Below are positions 50,801 to 64,000 of a stretch of 64,000 bases of DNA, piece after piece. Numbering within the stretch: the stretch's first letter is position 1; the number at the start of each line of letters is the position of its first letter. This DNA comes from Anisakis pegreffii. Lineage: Eukaryota > Nematoda > Chromadorea > Rhabditida > Anisakidae. The DNA lies in assembly GCA_035041965.1 (NCBI GenBank), contig JAPYMA010000065.1, forward strand, positions 124,001 through 188,000. Reading direction: 5' to 3'. The position numbers and the translations under genes are program-made. The notes below the pieces were generated by a model that was given only the letters and a program-made list of their open reading frames with translations, was not told the DNA's origin and made no database searches.

Positions 50801-53800
50801 ATTCGAATGAGAATTTGGAAATTAGATGAAGAATCAATGAATTTATTACTGCGATTTTGTTCTTTCGGTTGATTTGCTCTTAATAACTTTGTTTTGTTTG
50901 TCTTTATATGGTCTTCTTCAGATATCCCTTTGCGTCGTCAACAATCTCAGTGTTTTTCTTTCTTTTTTTTGTTGCAATTTTCATTTGATTAGTTATTGTT
51001 GTTGTTGTTGTTTTGTTTTGATGTTATGTGGTATCGCTTAATGATGCTCGGTTGTGTGACAGCTAAGAGCTATTTGAAATAATGGTTAGCGGCGATTGGA
51101 ACGTTTGAATGTCGCTGTAAGATTGTTTATTTTTTCAAATTATCTGCTCCAGTTTTTGCATCGATAATTGAAAAGCAAATTTTCTTCTAAAAAAATGGAT
51201 GAGGGGGCTCACAGAGGTAAACATTAACCACCAATTGAATTAGTGACAGTTCGTGTGCCAGCATCGAAAACAACTCCAGTGCGTAGGAGTGCAGTTGACC
51301 GCACTGAGTGCTGATGTACGAGTGAATTCGAGACATTTACACGTTTTATGTTGAAACTCAAACATTTCTGAGAATGAACTTATCGCATGAATTAACTGCT
51401 GCTGCTGTTGTTGAATCATCGACGGGCGTTTGAAGGCGTTTCGGAAATTGTTCATTCAAAAATACATATGGAGAAAGTTTCTCGAGAAACGAGCCGTGTC
51501 GAACGACGATGCCTCAGTTCGCCTCATTAAACAATTATAGGTTAACTCTAAGAGATGTAGCGCACTGACCATACCCAAATAGTTAATGTGAATATATAAA
51601 CAATTTCTTAATCGCAGCATTCCCATGAAACAATCATCCGAACTGTAATTGAATACTGCCGATATGTCGCCGCTGATTGTTCCTTCTCGAATCATTTCGT
51701 TGATAATTTTTTGCAAAAAGTTTTAGTGCTTGATTGTGTTGTTATACAAACGTTGAGGTGTATTTTATTCTGTAATGTAACAATGAAATTGTTTCTGTGT
51801 GTGTGTGTGTGTTATACAATGGATTATACAATCGCTTTCGAATGCTATTCTTATTCGATTATGTTCAACATAAATATTATTGTTTATTTTTGCTTGTATA
51901 ACAGTACACAATCATGGATTTACTATCTCAGAGGAGCAAGATCTTTAGTTCTATGTTATTCAATCGCGTTTTTCGACTAGGGACAACTCTTTGAGTCCCG
52001 TTTAGTGATTCCTCTACTCATTCAGTCGATGTTCATCATTATTTCCAGTGATGATTTCGAACTGGCAGAAATGCCTGCAGTCTGAAACATGTTGATGGCA
52101 AGAACTATCGATCGTTGAACGCTCGACTTGTTTTGAGAACTTACGATGGAGCTGCTTGCACATCAGAGCGATGTGTTACAATCGCGATTCGAACGCGAAA
52201 AAATTTCAGATGATCCGACTTCTATACGGCTGGCAGAGGCAGTTGTTTGTCTAAGCGAGGGTGTCAGCATTATTGCTTTTGTCCGCAGAAGGGCACTTAA
52301 GCGGTAAATGTTCGCCTCTAGGTACCATGTTCAAAGAAATGAATTCTGTTTGTACACAAGCAGTGAGTAGTGCTTAGCGATCGTGTTTTGTTTGTTGTCC
52401 ATGAAAGATATGCATCAATGAGTTCAGTTGAAGTTATGCACCATCGGATGTTCACTGTACTCAGATTATGCACCGTACTCAGAAACAAACGATTCCATGA
52501 AAAGGTCCCTCTCGTTCTCATAGTGAAAATTATTGCTTTCCTGTTAAAGTATCTTCTCCAATATTGTTTCAATCATTTTGATTCAAGCGCGACATATGTT
52601 TCAGGGAAACTCAGGGAATGAGGATTTTTTTCGACAAGCGGAAACAATTTGACTGCAATCTGAGATTTTATGGGATGCCAACTGATGAATGAACATTTAG
52701 ATAGATGTTTAGCTGTCATAGTGTAAGCTCATTGCTGTATTCATCAAATTTCACTTGTGTTCATGACAGAGCCGGAATGCTTTTTGTGCAGACAGGATTG
52801 TAGCATCTCATGATGCGTGTGTGCAGTTTCCACCCGCATTTCCTGATTGCTTTCACAAGAGGAGACAGTGTCAACTTCAGCAAATGGCAATTAAATTTAA
52901 TCAAGAATAAATTTAATCAATTCCAATGAACGATCTTCCTGGTAGGTGCGAGTCAAATCACGCGAGGTTTTGATCAGTCACAATTCAATTCAGCATCTAT
53001 ACTGTCGATTATTGAGAGCCTATTTGTAGCACAGTGAAGGATTGTTGTTTGTTTGTGACTCTCTTGTCATATTGTTCATGAAATTCAAAATTGCTATTCC
53101 CGTTATAAGCGATAATCAAGTTTGGAAATAATGTGGAATGTTTGATTAGACTTTAATGCTTTTTGCAGTATGCCATCAACTGCATCGGCATACCGCATCA
53201 TCAACACAGCGATTGAATTGTTTTTGGCATCAATTATCACTTGGTATTTAATTAACAGAGCAACGTTAGCTGCATATTATACTTTTTGCATTGTCATCAT
53301 TCACGCATCAAAAATGAATGAATAAGCCATTGGCGGTGAAGTGTTCGTCTGATGAAGAACTTCGATTTTTCGCTCAACCGAATTGAGCTAATCGCCTCGA
53401 ATTGTATTTCACATGAGTCATTGATAATTTTGGCTAGATAAAGCCAAAAGACAGCAGTTCCTTCGACAGAAAATGTACTTGAGTTGCTCTTTCCTTAATT
53501 GAAAGCAATTTATCTGGGACGGAAACACTTCACCAATTTTTTTGTTTGCAAAATGAAGATTTATGCGGCAGCAGCATCGAATTATTTGTGTAATTGTAAC
53601 GCCATCGGAAATTGAAATATTCCGATGTTGCACTTACATGTGACACGTACTGATAGGACATCGGTGAGGAATACTGAACAGTGATGATTCCATTCATAGA
53701 AATGTCCATCAATAATCATTGAGAATGTTCATCGTTTGTGACCATTTCCAAACCTCTTAAACTTGCATAGCTAAACAATTACGATATGAATACAGTGTTC

Positions 53801-56800
53801 AAACTACAATAGATTATTCCGAATTTCAACTGAAAGATATTCGCAGTCGCACATCACATATACATCCCACCTCCACCTCATAATATTGACAACAATAGTG
53901 ATCATCACTGTTATCACTATAGGTGTTATCGTGACAAACAAGCACAAGCATTCATGCGTCGATTGGCAAAAATAATTTTTTTGAAAGAATACCTTCAACA
54001 AAACAAAAATGAATGATGGCTGTTGCAAAACCAATTGCATGGAAATAAACAGCGACATGCCACTTCCAGCTTAGCTGACGTTAAATCTTTCGTGAGGTTA
54101 TTATGTACTTGTTTGGCTTTCAGAAACATTCTATGGCATCTAACGTCTGTTAATTTTTCACATTCTATCTTCTCTCAATCCGATTTTCTCCTAACATGCT
54201 CTTTCTTTTCGATGAATTTTGACATTTCACCCCAAAATTTAGCGAACTCAGTTTTCGCTTAATCTGATCACGACAGTAGCCGTAAAATCGTTTGTTTCAA
54301 TGTTCACTGATGTATTCCTATTTGTGATAATTCTTTACATAAATATTTCACTTCATTGCTATCGGAACATGAAACGATTTTCTCACCATAAATGAAAAGC
54401 ACACAAAAGTTTTCGATTTTTTTTTGCAACTTTATAAACAATCCCTCTTAGCATGTGATCACAACCACAAATAACGTGTGACCGAGAGAGTGATATGAAT
54501 ATAATGTGCTGACTCGAAATCGAGCACTTCGGCCAGCGATACGCAATGTTCCCTAGCCAGACTTTCCTCTTGGAGACGACACTGTCGTGCATATTCTCAG
54601 TCATATTCCGAAGGAATTGCTTGTTCATTCATAAGCATTAGGGCGTCCGGTTTCTCTGCAATTTTCGCTGAATTCCGTTTCAGGAGGCTGTGATATCCAT
54701 CGGCTGGGTTGAGCACCATTGATTTAGTTTCTGTAACGAAAATCTGATCGTGAATTGTTTTCTGAACGATTGACGCAATTATTTTAACAAATCAATTGCG
54801 TAAACGTTCCACATAAATACCATATCTATCGCTGCTACCGGATTAAGGTTACATAAACATTACAACGAAATGTCATCAAATCGTAAGATGACATCGATTA
54901 AACTCAAGACCAAGAGACGATTCTTGACGAAAAGTGGAAAAACAACTTTTATCAATACTTGTTTGTTTGGTTTTCTTGTAAAATGACGAATACAGTTATA
55001 GAAATGCTCATATACGTTATCGTTTGCTTTGCCCTGCGGTCAGTTGAAGAGCAGCACCTACCGACCAGCAATTGATGATGATGATTTCCAGCTTACCAAT
55101 TCCCATCAATAACAACTCTGATGACGATGCATGACATGTGGCTATGATTTTCCTCATAAACATGTAAGAGGATTAAAGAACGAGGGCCATATCGGTTGAA
55201 TGAGTTTTTGAGCAGGCCAATCGCGCGATCACACATTTCATGCATTTTTTCAATCGTTTTCATTAAGTAGCAATTCGTGCTTTTTGCTTCTTTTATGATC
55301 CGCTCACTTAAAAAAATCTTATTTCCAATTTATGCTCCAATTCCCATCAAATTCAACTCTTCAACGTTCATATTATATGCATAAATCGCAATGAAAATAA
55401 TCCACTTTTCAATTTCACTTCGTTGATTTAGATTATTGATGAAGCTGTAAACTATTCATGAAGCAAACATTAATAATTTCGTAATTTATGATTTTCCATT
55501 AGGAACACAAAAAAAAATGCACAAACCCTCATGGAAGCGCTTACCTATAAAGCGATGTATTTGTGAGTGCATTTGTGTGTTTATTTCTGAACGATGTAAT
55601 CATTTTAATTACCAGCATCGAATATCATGAGCACTTTTTCAGCGATATATTCCAGCTAGATATACTCACCAAAGCAATGCGATACTTCATTGCTGCCAAC
55701 TAATGACAGCAGCAGCACATTCTTTGCAAAATCACTCTGCGTGCTTTAGCTGGCCCTTAACCTTCCTAAATGCAGTGAACATAGGGAACACCACTAAACA
55801 TAGCAAATATCTAAGTCGCCTTTGCACGGTTTCAACGATCATCGCTTTTTTTTGGAGTCCGCAACTGCATTTTCACAATCAGCAGTTGAAGGAAAACGAA
55901 GCCTACCTATATTTTATATCTAAGCAGTATGGTGCACATTCGGATTCGAGTCCTTTCCATTTTTCCTGCAAAAATTTCCAACTGATTATTAAGCGTCGAA
56001 GGCAAATTAGGGTTTGCACGGGATCCCGGAATCCCGGGATTTAAGTTTTGAAAAATTCCGGGATTTCGGGATTTGATTAAACAGGTCAATTTGTGTGAAT
56101 TTTGATAGTATGCCTATTTTGAAGCAAGCCTTAATCATTCCCGTCTAATTTATATGCAGTTATATTTGCTGTTTGCCCTCTATTATTGATGAATATCTAA
56201 GGAAAAAGACGCAATTCTGACGAATGATATGATCATCTACAGCTCGATGAATTTTTACGTAACATTACATTGAATATTCAACTGCTCTTCATTGCTTTAT
56301 ACCACGCTCATCTGGATGCATTTCTATGTAGACTAACAGGGATAATCACATTTTCTAATAAAAACCAAGAGCAACAAAGTTCAACGAAATTTTGAGTCGT
56401 TTCCTCCCACAAGATTTGTTCGACTTTAATATTTCATCTGTTATTTCAACTGCATGTTGTAAACATTTTACAACATACAGTTGAAATGTGTACATAAATT
56501 GTGAACATTTTATTTGTAAACATTTTCATCCGTTCGAAGTGTACATAAATTCTCACTGAGTTCACTCATAGTGAGAATTCAATGTCGAAGTGAGCAAAAT
56601 TGTTCCATTCAAAAGGATCTTAAGGTTAAATATCAAGTACATTCCCATGATCTCTGATCGAAATTATCAAATATGTACATGCTCGATGGTTCGATGAAAA
56701 TCCATTGCGGATTTTTTTTCACTTTTTAGATAAACTCTGAACTTTTAATTTTTTCAAAATTCAAAAGATATAATTCATGCGATGCATTTCTTTCTTAAAA

Positions 56801-59228
56801 AATCGAAACTTCCGAAATGGCAGAATTCACCTAACGTCAATACTGCGAGAAAATGGACTTGAAGCATTGCAAATAAGTGTTTGAGAATCAAGAATTTCAT
56901 ATTCACATGCAAGTGTACTGTTATTAGCTTAGACCCGAGATTACAAGATGCCTTAGCATAGAATATGCCGTATGCCCTTGCGACATGATCATTAACCTCA
57001 TTATATGAAATATTGATTTGAATTTGAATACTTAGTTCATTGGATTTGTTCAACAGTTTGTTGAACTAACTCCTTTCTGATTAATATTGAGCATATTGGT
57101 TCGAAAAAATGTGTTTAAACATGTCTTCGATCCCGGGATTATCCCGGGATCAAACGGGATTGAAAAAGGTCGGGATTTTGCAAATGCTAGTTGCTATGCT
57201 CCAAGAAGAATATCATATCCTTTTTTTCGTCCTCTGATATCCATAACCTCTTTGTTCTCGACTTATTCAGTAAGTGATTACCGAAGATATAATCAACGAT
57301 GATTCCAGCTGATCTTTCACTAGAACTTTATTCATTCTACTCATACGCTAATGCACTATTAAGCTATCTAAAATTTTTGCATTATTATCTTCGATCAGAC
57401 GCATTGTTTTTCATTTCTAAGCCAAGAATATGAATATTCTACTGGTGTTGTGTGTTTCTATGATGAAAACGGCTTTAGCTTACTGAACAATTTCGGGATT
57501 TCTATAATGTTTGAGCAATTATCCTTTATGTGTCAGAGAATGTTATCTTTAACAAGCCACATCCATATTTAACAATGCCCTTTCTCAGTTGATTTTTTCA
57601 GGCAATTTTTTCTTCTACCTTATCTGGCTCATATTCCATCGCTGTTCATTTCGTAGCCGAATAATGTAAACCCTACGACCGTTCATTGATTGCGTTCTGC
57701 ACTTCGAACATGCTCTATCTTTAGGTCTTTTTCAACATTTTTCGCTGCCCACTTCCTCCAAAATCCCTCTGTAATTGGTCTTTTCTGGTGTATTTTCGAG
57801 AAAACGTCCGGATTTGATGCTTGAAGGACAGATCATTTATCACCAGATCGCGGTAATCATTCATCAATGCTGACGTTAGCAAAATTCACCTCTGATTATG
57901 ATCCGTATTTTTTTGAATATTGTTATTATGACAATTTTTGGCGTCACTTGTGAAAGCTCATTGAATTGTGACCTAGTTTGATAGCCAACTGGAGAACAGC
58001 ACATTTGTATGGCTCAATGATCATGCACCAGTACTGCTAGTCACCAAATCGCGGTACGTTCATGAAATCCACTTGAGAAAATGTTCGTGTGAATTACACA
58101 AAAAAAAGCTTATTTCTCTCATTACCCAATGCTGCTTATCTCAAACGATTCAGTGTATCGAAGTTCTAATGGAAAAAACGAATCATATGGTTGTTATTGA
58201 TCATTGAATCAGAAAATATTCGAGGCACAGAGTGAGTTTATTCAGTTTAAGTTGCATGGCCTGCAGCAAGCGCATGACGATAATTGTCCAGTGACGAAAC
58301 AAAAAGCGCAGGAACCAGATAATTATTTTCATCCACTTATCGCTGTCAAGTGCACATTCACTAATGTATGATGCAGAAGATCATCACAGTCCACATCCCA
58401 ATAGACTCAAAACCGTTTGTGAAACCATTTTATCGTCATCAATTCCCGTCCCCAATTTTTTCGTTCAACTTTGCCATCTTCTTCTTTAAGTTCATGCACT
58501 TGCCAATCTAATAGACATATGGTGTTGATGAAATTTTCACAATCGGCGAAAAAAAATGTCAACAACTCGTTTTGCTCATTTAAAAATGCTTTATGCATAC
58601 GCTCATTTGATTGACTACCAATCAGAGTGAGAAGTTCGATTGGTCGTTGATTGCCTGCTTCCGAAGCAGTTCTCAGTGAATCTGTTTATGAGAATATTTT
58701 GTTGCAATGGTTGATTGTATCTGTTTGCTGATCAAATATTAGATTACATTAAACAAATTTTTTGATTGTTCTAAAAATGTCTACCGAAAAACTGCGTTTC
58801 CACTCGATAGTTTTGTTTTTTGTTTCATGGATTTTCACTTGACAGTGTATGAAAACGCTCATATTTGTGTTGTTGTCGAGAGTAACATGAGACGACGTTC
58901 CATCAAAAAATGCGTTCAGTTCAGCAACTCATTTCTTGTTCAGTGCAATACCCCATCAGTTGTCTGTCTGTCCACCTATTTGTTTAGTATTCCCTCAGAA
59001 GAAAATTCATTATTCCAGACTTATTGGCTATACTCATCGTGTTGAGTTTTTTGTTTATCCATGAAATTGAGATGCAATTTGTATTGGAGTCGACGATATT
59101 ATGACGAACGATGACAAATTCGTTTGGAGCAAAGAAATTTCATTTCATCACTTTGACGATTTTTTTAGAGAAGACAAGCTGTTGACAATCGGTTGATCGT
59201 ATTCAGCAACTAGCAAAAACAGCAAATC
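47874..59228. other. Long intergenic region; no convincing gene
   Basis: About 11.4 kb between the SMOC-like stop and the GPCR start. It contains a GTT run at about 50996-51013, a (GT)n run at about 51796-51812 and a probable hAT-like element at 56008-57189. Open frames on both strands are short, low in motif content and without consistent splice partners. Undetected small exons or noncoding RNA genes are possible. Confidence 0.45.
56008..57189. mobile_element. Probable hAT-like element with CCCGGGAT-rich ends
   Basis: Left end TAGGGTTTGCACGGGATCCC; right end GGGATTTTGCAAATGCTA, whose complement TAGCATTTGCAAAATCCC matches the left end imperfectly. Both subterminal zones carry repeated ATCCCGGGAT/GGGATT motifs in inverted order. 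The 1.1-kb interior has no transposase frame. It does have a 21-bp inverted repeat with one mismatch (56443-56463 and 56467-56487). No clear 8-bp flank duplication was found, so boundaries and superfamily are tentative. Confidence 0.5.
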
Positions 59229-62200
59229 ATGAATAACAGCAACATCAGTAATGCCACCGACGGTCTGTTCTCGAAAGACGTTCAAGCGTATCTCATCCGA
59301 TGGATATACACAAAAGTCTTCCTGGCACAATTTTTGTTCGGCTCATCGGGCAATATGCTCAATCTGCTCGTTTTACTCAGCAAGAAAATGCGCACTCGAA
59401 CGAATTTGGTTCGTCTTATCGCTTTGAATAGTGAACAGTAAAGTGATCGAAACGCAACGAATCGCATCGAGCCGTCGCTAGAACTCATGCCCGATCGGTG
59501 TCCATATCAGATGACGATATCCAGATTTTTTGAGCATGAATTTTTGGCGAATTTTACGAAGAAATTCGATTCGAAAAGATCTTACGAAAAAATTTGTTAG
59601 TGTTTTTGTTCAGACCATCGTTTGGTTTATCAACACAATCGTTTTTGGAACTCAAACTCTACTCAAGCATCTGAGAGTAATGAAGTTCGAATGCATGAGA
59701 ATTTCTGATGTGAGTGTACAAACTGGAATTCTGGTTGCAGTTGTTTGCGGCAATGGCGTTTTCCGATTTAGCATTCCTGGCGATTCAATTTCAAACCTAT
59801 CTCTATACGTCGGGATTTCTTTGCAATTCAATGAGAGTACTCTTTATCAAGTACAACACTCAACTGGTGGCCATTGCTAACTGGTTCAGTGCGTTATCGA
59901 TATGGTATAGCAACATTTCATTGTTGATCAACTTTTTCGATCATTCGTTTCTCAATTGTTAAAAATTTTGCAGTCATGATTTTAGTTTGTGTTTTTCGCT
60001 CTCGTGAATCGTTTTCCTTCGCCAAGTTTTGCGAATTCACAATTCTTTGGTGCACCCCATAGACGATTATGGTATTACTGTTTCTTCTCATACGTTCAGC
60101 ACAATATAAATTTTCAGGATCATGTTGGCCGTAACAATCGAACGGTTGGCCGTGATCAGGCATCCGTTCAAAGCCAACCAAAAAGTTGTCACATCGAAAT
60201 TTTTGCTCGTACTATCGATGATTGTCATTTGTTCGTTTGCGGTCACATTCGTTCATCACATTGCATTCAAGAAGGTTTTTATCAACGGTCGAATGCACAT
60301 GCAAGTTGGTTTCAATCAGATTATTAACGACACAAGTAGATCTGGGGGAGGAATCGAATCCTCAGAAAATGATTAATTCATCGCCAGAAAAATTTTCGTC
60401 TACTTCTCAACTGATGTTAGAGCGTTAATCTCTCTAGAATCAAGAGCTGTGATATAGCAATCATTCGATCATGCTTTTTGATTGAGTTTGCCAATCTTCA
60501 TGAGTATTTGAACCATGACCAGGCAAGTTAGCAAAAAAAAAAATTCGACAGCCTGGGCATTTTTTGCTTTTCTTTCGAAACAACGACGTTGAAGTGAGCA
60601 AATTCAGATGATAAAACATCCAGTAATCTCCGCATGGACATTGATTCAAGCACTGACTGTGGTCATTATACCGTGCATTCTGATGGCAATTCTCAATATT
60701 CTTCTCATACTCTCACTTAAAAAACACACATTCCCCTCCGATATGCTCACTGTTCAACAACGAAAAGACAATCATCAAATATTGATCACGAAATCAAAAA
60801 CCGAAAAAAAGGTTATTTTCTTGTGTTGCTGGCAATTTTCCGCAGCGATTCACTCATCTGTGTGCTCAGTTCCATTGTGTTGGTCAAAAACTATGTGAAA
60901 AGCGATCCAAGTGAAAATTCATATTTACGGATCGTTGAAGGCTTGAATTCTAATCTTCGATCGCGATATTGACGAAAAAAACTTTAAACAAGGAATATTA
61001 ATGTAACTCGAAGGTTTTGCTTGTCATTTTATTATTATTTCATGGCCTTTTAATAACGTGATGAGAACCAAACAAGACAATAAACTTTCAAATGAATCTA
61101 TCATTTTCTTCTCACAATTTTTGAAAAGTTTCCCGAAGATGGGAACTTTCTCAACAAAAAAAAACTGTTCAAACAAGCAAACTCAAGCGACATTGTGTTG
61201 GTTCATTCATTATTCAGTCGTCAATCATTCTTTGAATCTTTAATCTTCGCATGATTCAAGCTAATCTTTGAAACTTTAGAATAAATTGAAAGAATGTTTC
61301 AGTGAGCTTTGAGCACTTACGTACTTATGTAAATATCACTCAATGACAACTCATAATAATGACAGTGTCACTCAATGAGTTGCTATAAACTCAAAAAATG
61401 AACTGAACAAATTTTCTTGTGATAAACTGCGCAAAATTACTCCTAACCACCATCAAACGATTTTGACAAAATTTATGACAAGCACGAGGAATAATCAGTG
61501 ATTCTGATTGATTGTTGTCGAGTGAAAATTGAACTGTGACATCAAGGAATGCATTGGTGGATTACACTTAAATTTCACGTAAAATCAACTGTTTACATAT
61601 ATTTTGATAAGAGGTCATGATGGATTGCAAATGCTAGCAAAGAACAAAAAGTGTAATATTTCAAATGCTGATGAATTACTTCAAACGGTACGGATAAAAA
61701 GATGCGCATAAAAGAAGATTTGCTGAAAGACATAATTCTATGGATCTGCAATAGGATCGTACATGATTCACGCAGATCATTTGCAGGTGACAATAATGGT
61801 CGTGGTGATTTTAACAAGTTTTACGTTGTGCAATATGCCAGGAGCAATAATGTATATTTTGGTACAATTCACAAACGAGCAGGTTCGGAATGTGTTCATT
61901 TCCCAATAATTTTGAATGGCGGCCGCTGAACAATGATTGAAAAGTTCCATTTACCAAATCAAATCGAATGTTTTGAATGAAGTCTCTCGATTGTTTCAAG
62001 TTTACGTAAAATATCAACTGCTCACTGCAAATCAATCTGCAGTTCTCGAATGTCAAATGCTTGCTGCTGATGCATAAACCATAATGAAATTCCTAATTTT
62101 TAGCCAACAGCGTTTCACAAAGCTGTCGCAAATTGTCTTGCGATAACGGGAAAGGTTAGTTTCACGTGTTGATCACTTAATGAGACAATTCGATGAGCTC

Positions 62201-63749
62201 AGAAATGTTGCTCTGTTCACAGAACAATTAGATTTTAAGAACGTTCAGCACCAATTGCACGTAACATCTTCGTGTAATTCACTCAGCTTTAATTAATCAA
62301 AACTCACCCATGCAGTCCATTCAAAATCAGTTGTATTTAGCTACTATCAAGTGACAATTATCAGACTGAGGTGGGTCGGTGAACTGCATTGGGCTTAGGC
62401 TAGCTGAGAATCACACCAGAGTTCGAGTATCTATGAAACAAGTACACGATCTGCAGCCATGAGACTTAGTCTAAGCCTAAGCTGAAATAAAATTCATCAT
62501 TCTACCTCAATCTGATTATCTTCAGTTGTTTATATCAGTCAAATGAAAGCTGAATCATGCATTCGCCGTGTTCTGTTTTCCCTTGAGTCATTTCATTGAG
62601 CAAAATGAATTACTCCATTTGTGTGTCCAACCACTGAATCGATATTATTCGCTTTCAACCAATAGCTGACCAATAGCTCAAATGCGTCGAAACAAATACT
62701 ACTACTCGATCTTAATCTAACGAGTGATTTTATAAAATAACAGTTTTCAGATGCTGAATTTTGTCATCTTCTGTATGTCGTCATCACATTTTCGCAAGAA
62801 TCTTCTCAAACGTCTTAACAGCTGTTTGCTTGGACTACGGCGCCGATCGAGTATGCGTTCAGGAGGTTCATTGTGATGAAATTTCGATCCAAAAACTGAT
62901 CTTTAATTTATTCGATTATGATGATAAAAAATTCTTCGTTATCAGCTCTCTGAATTCCGTGTCTTATGAAATTTTCAACACATTGGCTCGATGAAGCCAT
63001 TGTGCACCATCGTATATTCCTTTCCTTCTTAAATTTCCTTGCTTAAAAAATTTTTCACTGCCACCCAATGACTATGATTCAATAATCTGAAGTTGAAATC
63101 GAAGTCTTTCGAGTCGAATTCGAAGCAAATTCGAATGAGTTTTGTTGACTGATCACAATCAGTGTGTTATTGATTCGGTGCTGTGCAAAATAACTGCTCA
63201 AATGCAAAATAACTCAAGATATTCCATTCTAGGTACGTCATTTTCAACAATAACTCATTGCAATAGCCAACATGAGAAATCGCCTTTGGCAGCGCGCTCA
63301 AATAAGAATCCGTTCACGCGTAATGGTTTAGGTTCGTTTCAGTTCTCCTTGAATACATAATAAGCACTGCATCAGATTATTGTTCAGTGATGGATGCTCG
63401 AGTTTTAAAAGCATCAGTTCAATGCTGTGCAACTGAACTGCTCTACAATGAATACAATTACAATTTTCGAGAGTAGACATGCAACTAGCATTCTATCATT
63501 TCATGCTGACTGAATAAAATGATTTAGTGGATGATCCATGTAACACGCAATTTACAGTCCGTTGGTGAGAATCATTTCGAAATTTCAGGTACTACTTACA
63601 GTGAGTTCACGCTGAGCAGTTGCGATACGAACTGCGCAACATTTCGATCGATGTCGATGCGACTCACCGAATGCGCTCAACGTCGTCACAAGAAGAAGGC
63701 ACCACTTCCCATGAAGACGCTGAGAACCGTTAAAATTGAGCTGGCTTGA
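59229..63749 (+). CDS. Rhodopsin-family neuropeptide-type GPCR, with a frame break in TM6
   Basis: Exons 59229-59408, 59741-59904, 60118-60304, 60608 to about 60969, 62751-62865, 63589-63749. N-terminus with NNS and NAT glycosylation sites. TM1 includes GSSGNMLNLLVLL, followed by KKMRTRTNLLFAAMAFSDLA (loop and TM2). TM3 follows an extracellular Cys (FLCNS) and ends with a DRY-type ERLAVIRHPF. TM5 includes LTVVIIPCILMAILNILL. TM6 starts after KSKTEKK. TM7 is LNFVIFCMSSSHFRK, lacking the usual NPxxY. The Ser/Arg-rich tail ends VKIELA. The pattern fits nematode FMRFamide-receptor-like GPCRs; the ligand is unknown. The frame must change near 60804-60850 to reach VLLAIFRSDSLICVLSSIVL, and the donor after GLNSNL is not found. 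The cause could be an assembly error in the 7-A run at 60804-60810, a missed exon or a pseudogene. No ECL2 Cys is seen. Confidence 0.72.
60973..62750. other. Intron of the GPCR gene between TM6 and TM7 exons
   Basis: About 1.8 kb, AT-rich. A CACTCAATGA motif is repeated near 61335-61380, and a GGCTTAGGC/GCCTAAGC inverted pair spans about 62390-62485. No exon for the missing start of TM7 was recognised. The nearest phase-0 donor would be inside the preceding coding stretch (ATC|GTTGAA near 60930), which would shorten TM7. Confidence 0.4.
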
Positions 63750-64000
63750 TGCGATTGTTCATCTCACAGCCTCTGTGTGACGTTAGCGATCGACAAACCG
63801 TGATCTGTTTCCTTCACCTGAGATGTGCTCCAGGCCTATCACGAATGCCTGAGTTTCAGTTACTGAGAAAGTTTGAAGGTTGTCGTATGAGAGTGGTGTT
63901 CTGTTATTGAGCCGTTCCTTGATCACAAAATGTTAATGTTGTTGTTCTGATATTAGCCAGGTGAATGTTGTTCACGAAAAGAACCAGCTTTTATTGTGTA

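Noticed and set aside
51240..51716. Two minus-strand frames, one with a poly-Gln run
   Set aside because: No recognisable motif, no convincing splice signals; the Gln run comes from a CTG-type repeat.

Overview
The window looks like nuclear DNA of a nematode. The genes are split into many short exons, most 3' splice sites read TTTCAG or TTGCAG, the DNA is AT-rich, and the families are animal ones: Na+/K+-ATPase alpha, an extracellular SPARC/SMOC-type protein and a rhodopsin-family neuropeptide receptor. I cannot name the species. No rRNA, tRNA, CRISPR array, operon or prokaryotic feature was recognised.

Layout. (1) 146-4726, minus strand: the 5' two thirds (13 exons, 632 residues) of a Na+/K+-ATPase alpha gene that runs off the left edge. 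(2) 4727-11808: no gene recognised. (3) 11809-19476, minus strand: a complete second Na+/K+-ATPase alpha gene, 19 exons, 1001 residues, with the same exon phases as the first, so the two are a tandem duplication. (4) 21375-25626, plus strand: an eight-exon gene for a Ser-rich protein with one RRM-like fold and a Cys/His cluster, plus a possible further upstream exon. (5) 25627-34833: no convincing gene, one small hAT-like element. (6) 34834-47873, plus strand: a 14-exon secreted matricellular gene, 599 residues, ordered signal peptide, Kazal, thyroglobulin-1, EF-hand pair, linker, thyroglobulin-1, EF-hand pair. (7) 47874-59228: no convincing gene, one likely hAT-like element. (8) 59229-63749, plus strand: a peptide-GPCR gene with a reading-frame break in TM6.

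Splice models were built by eye, joining exons whose phases match. Three models close as exact multiples of three (3006, 1902 and 1800 nt), which is strong internal support. None has been checked against transcripts.

The genes do not form a pathway. The ATPase pair sets the Na+/K+ gradient of excitable cells. The matricellular protein would act outside the cell, where its family modulates growth factors such as BMPs. The receptor would sense a neuropeptide. The strongest leads are the repeated TY-EC architecture, a local gene-conversion tract between the ATPase copies, a dispersed hAT-type element family with terminal inverted repeats and a near-matching 8-bp target duplication, and a 22-bp perfect intronic hairpin.
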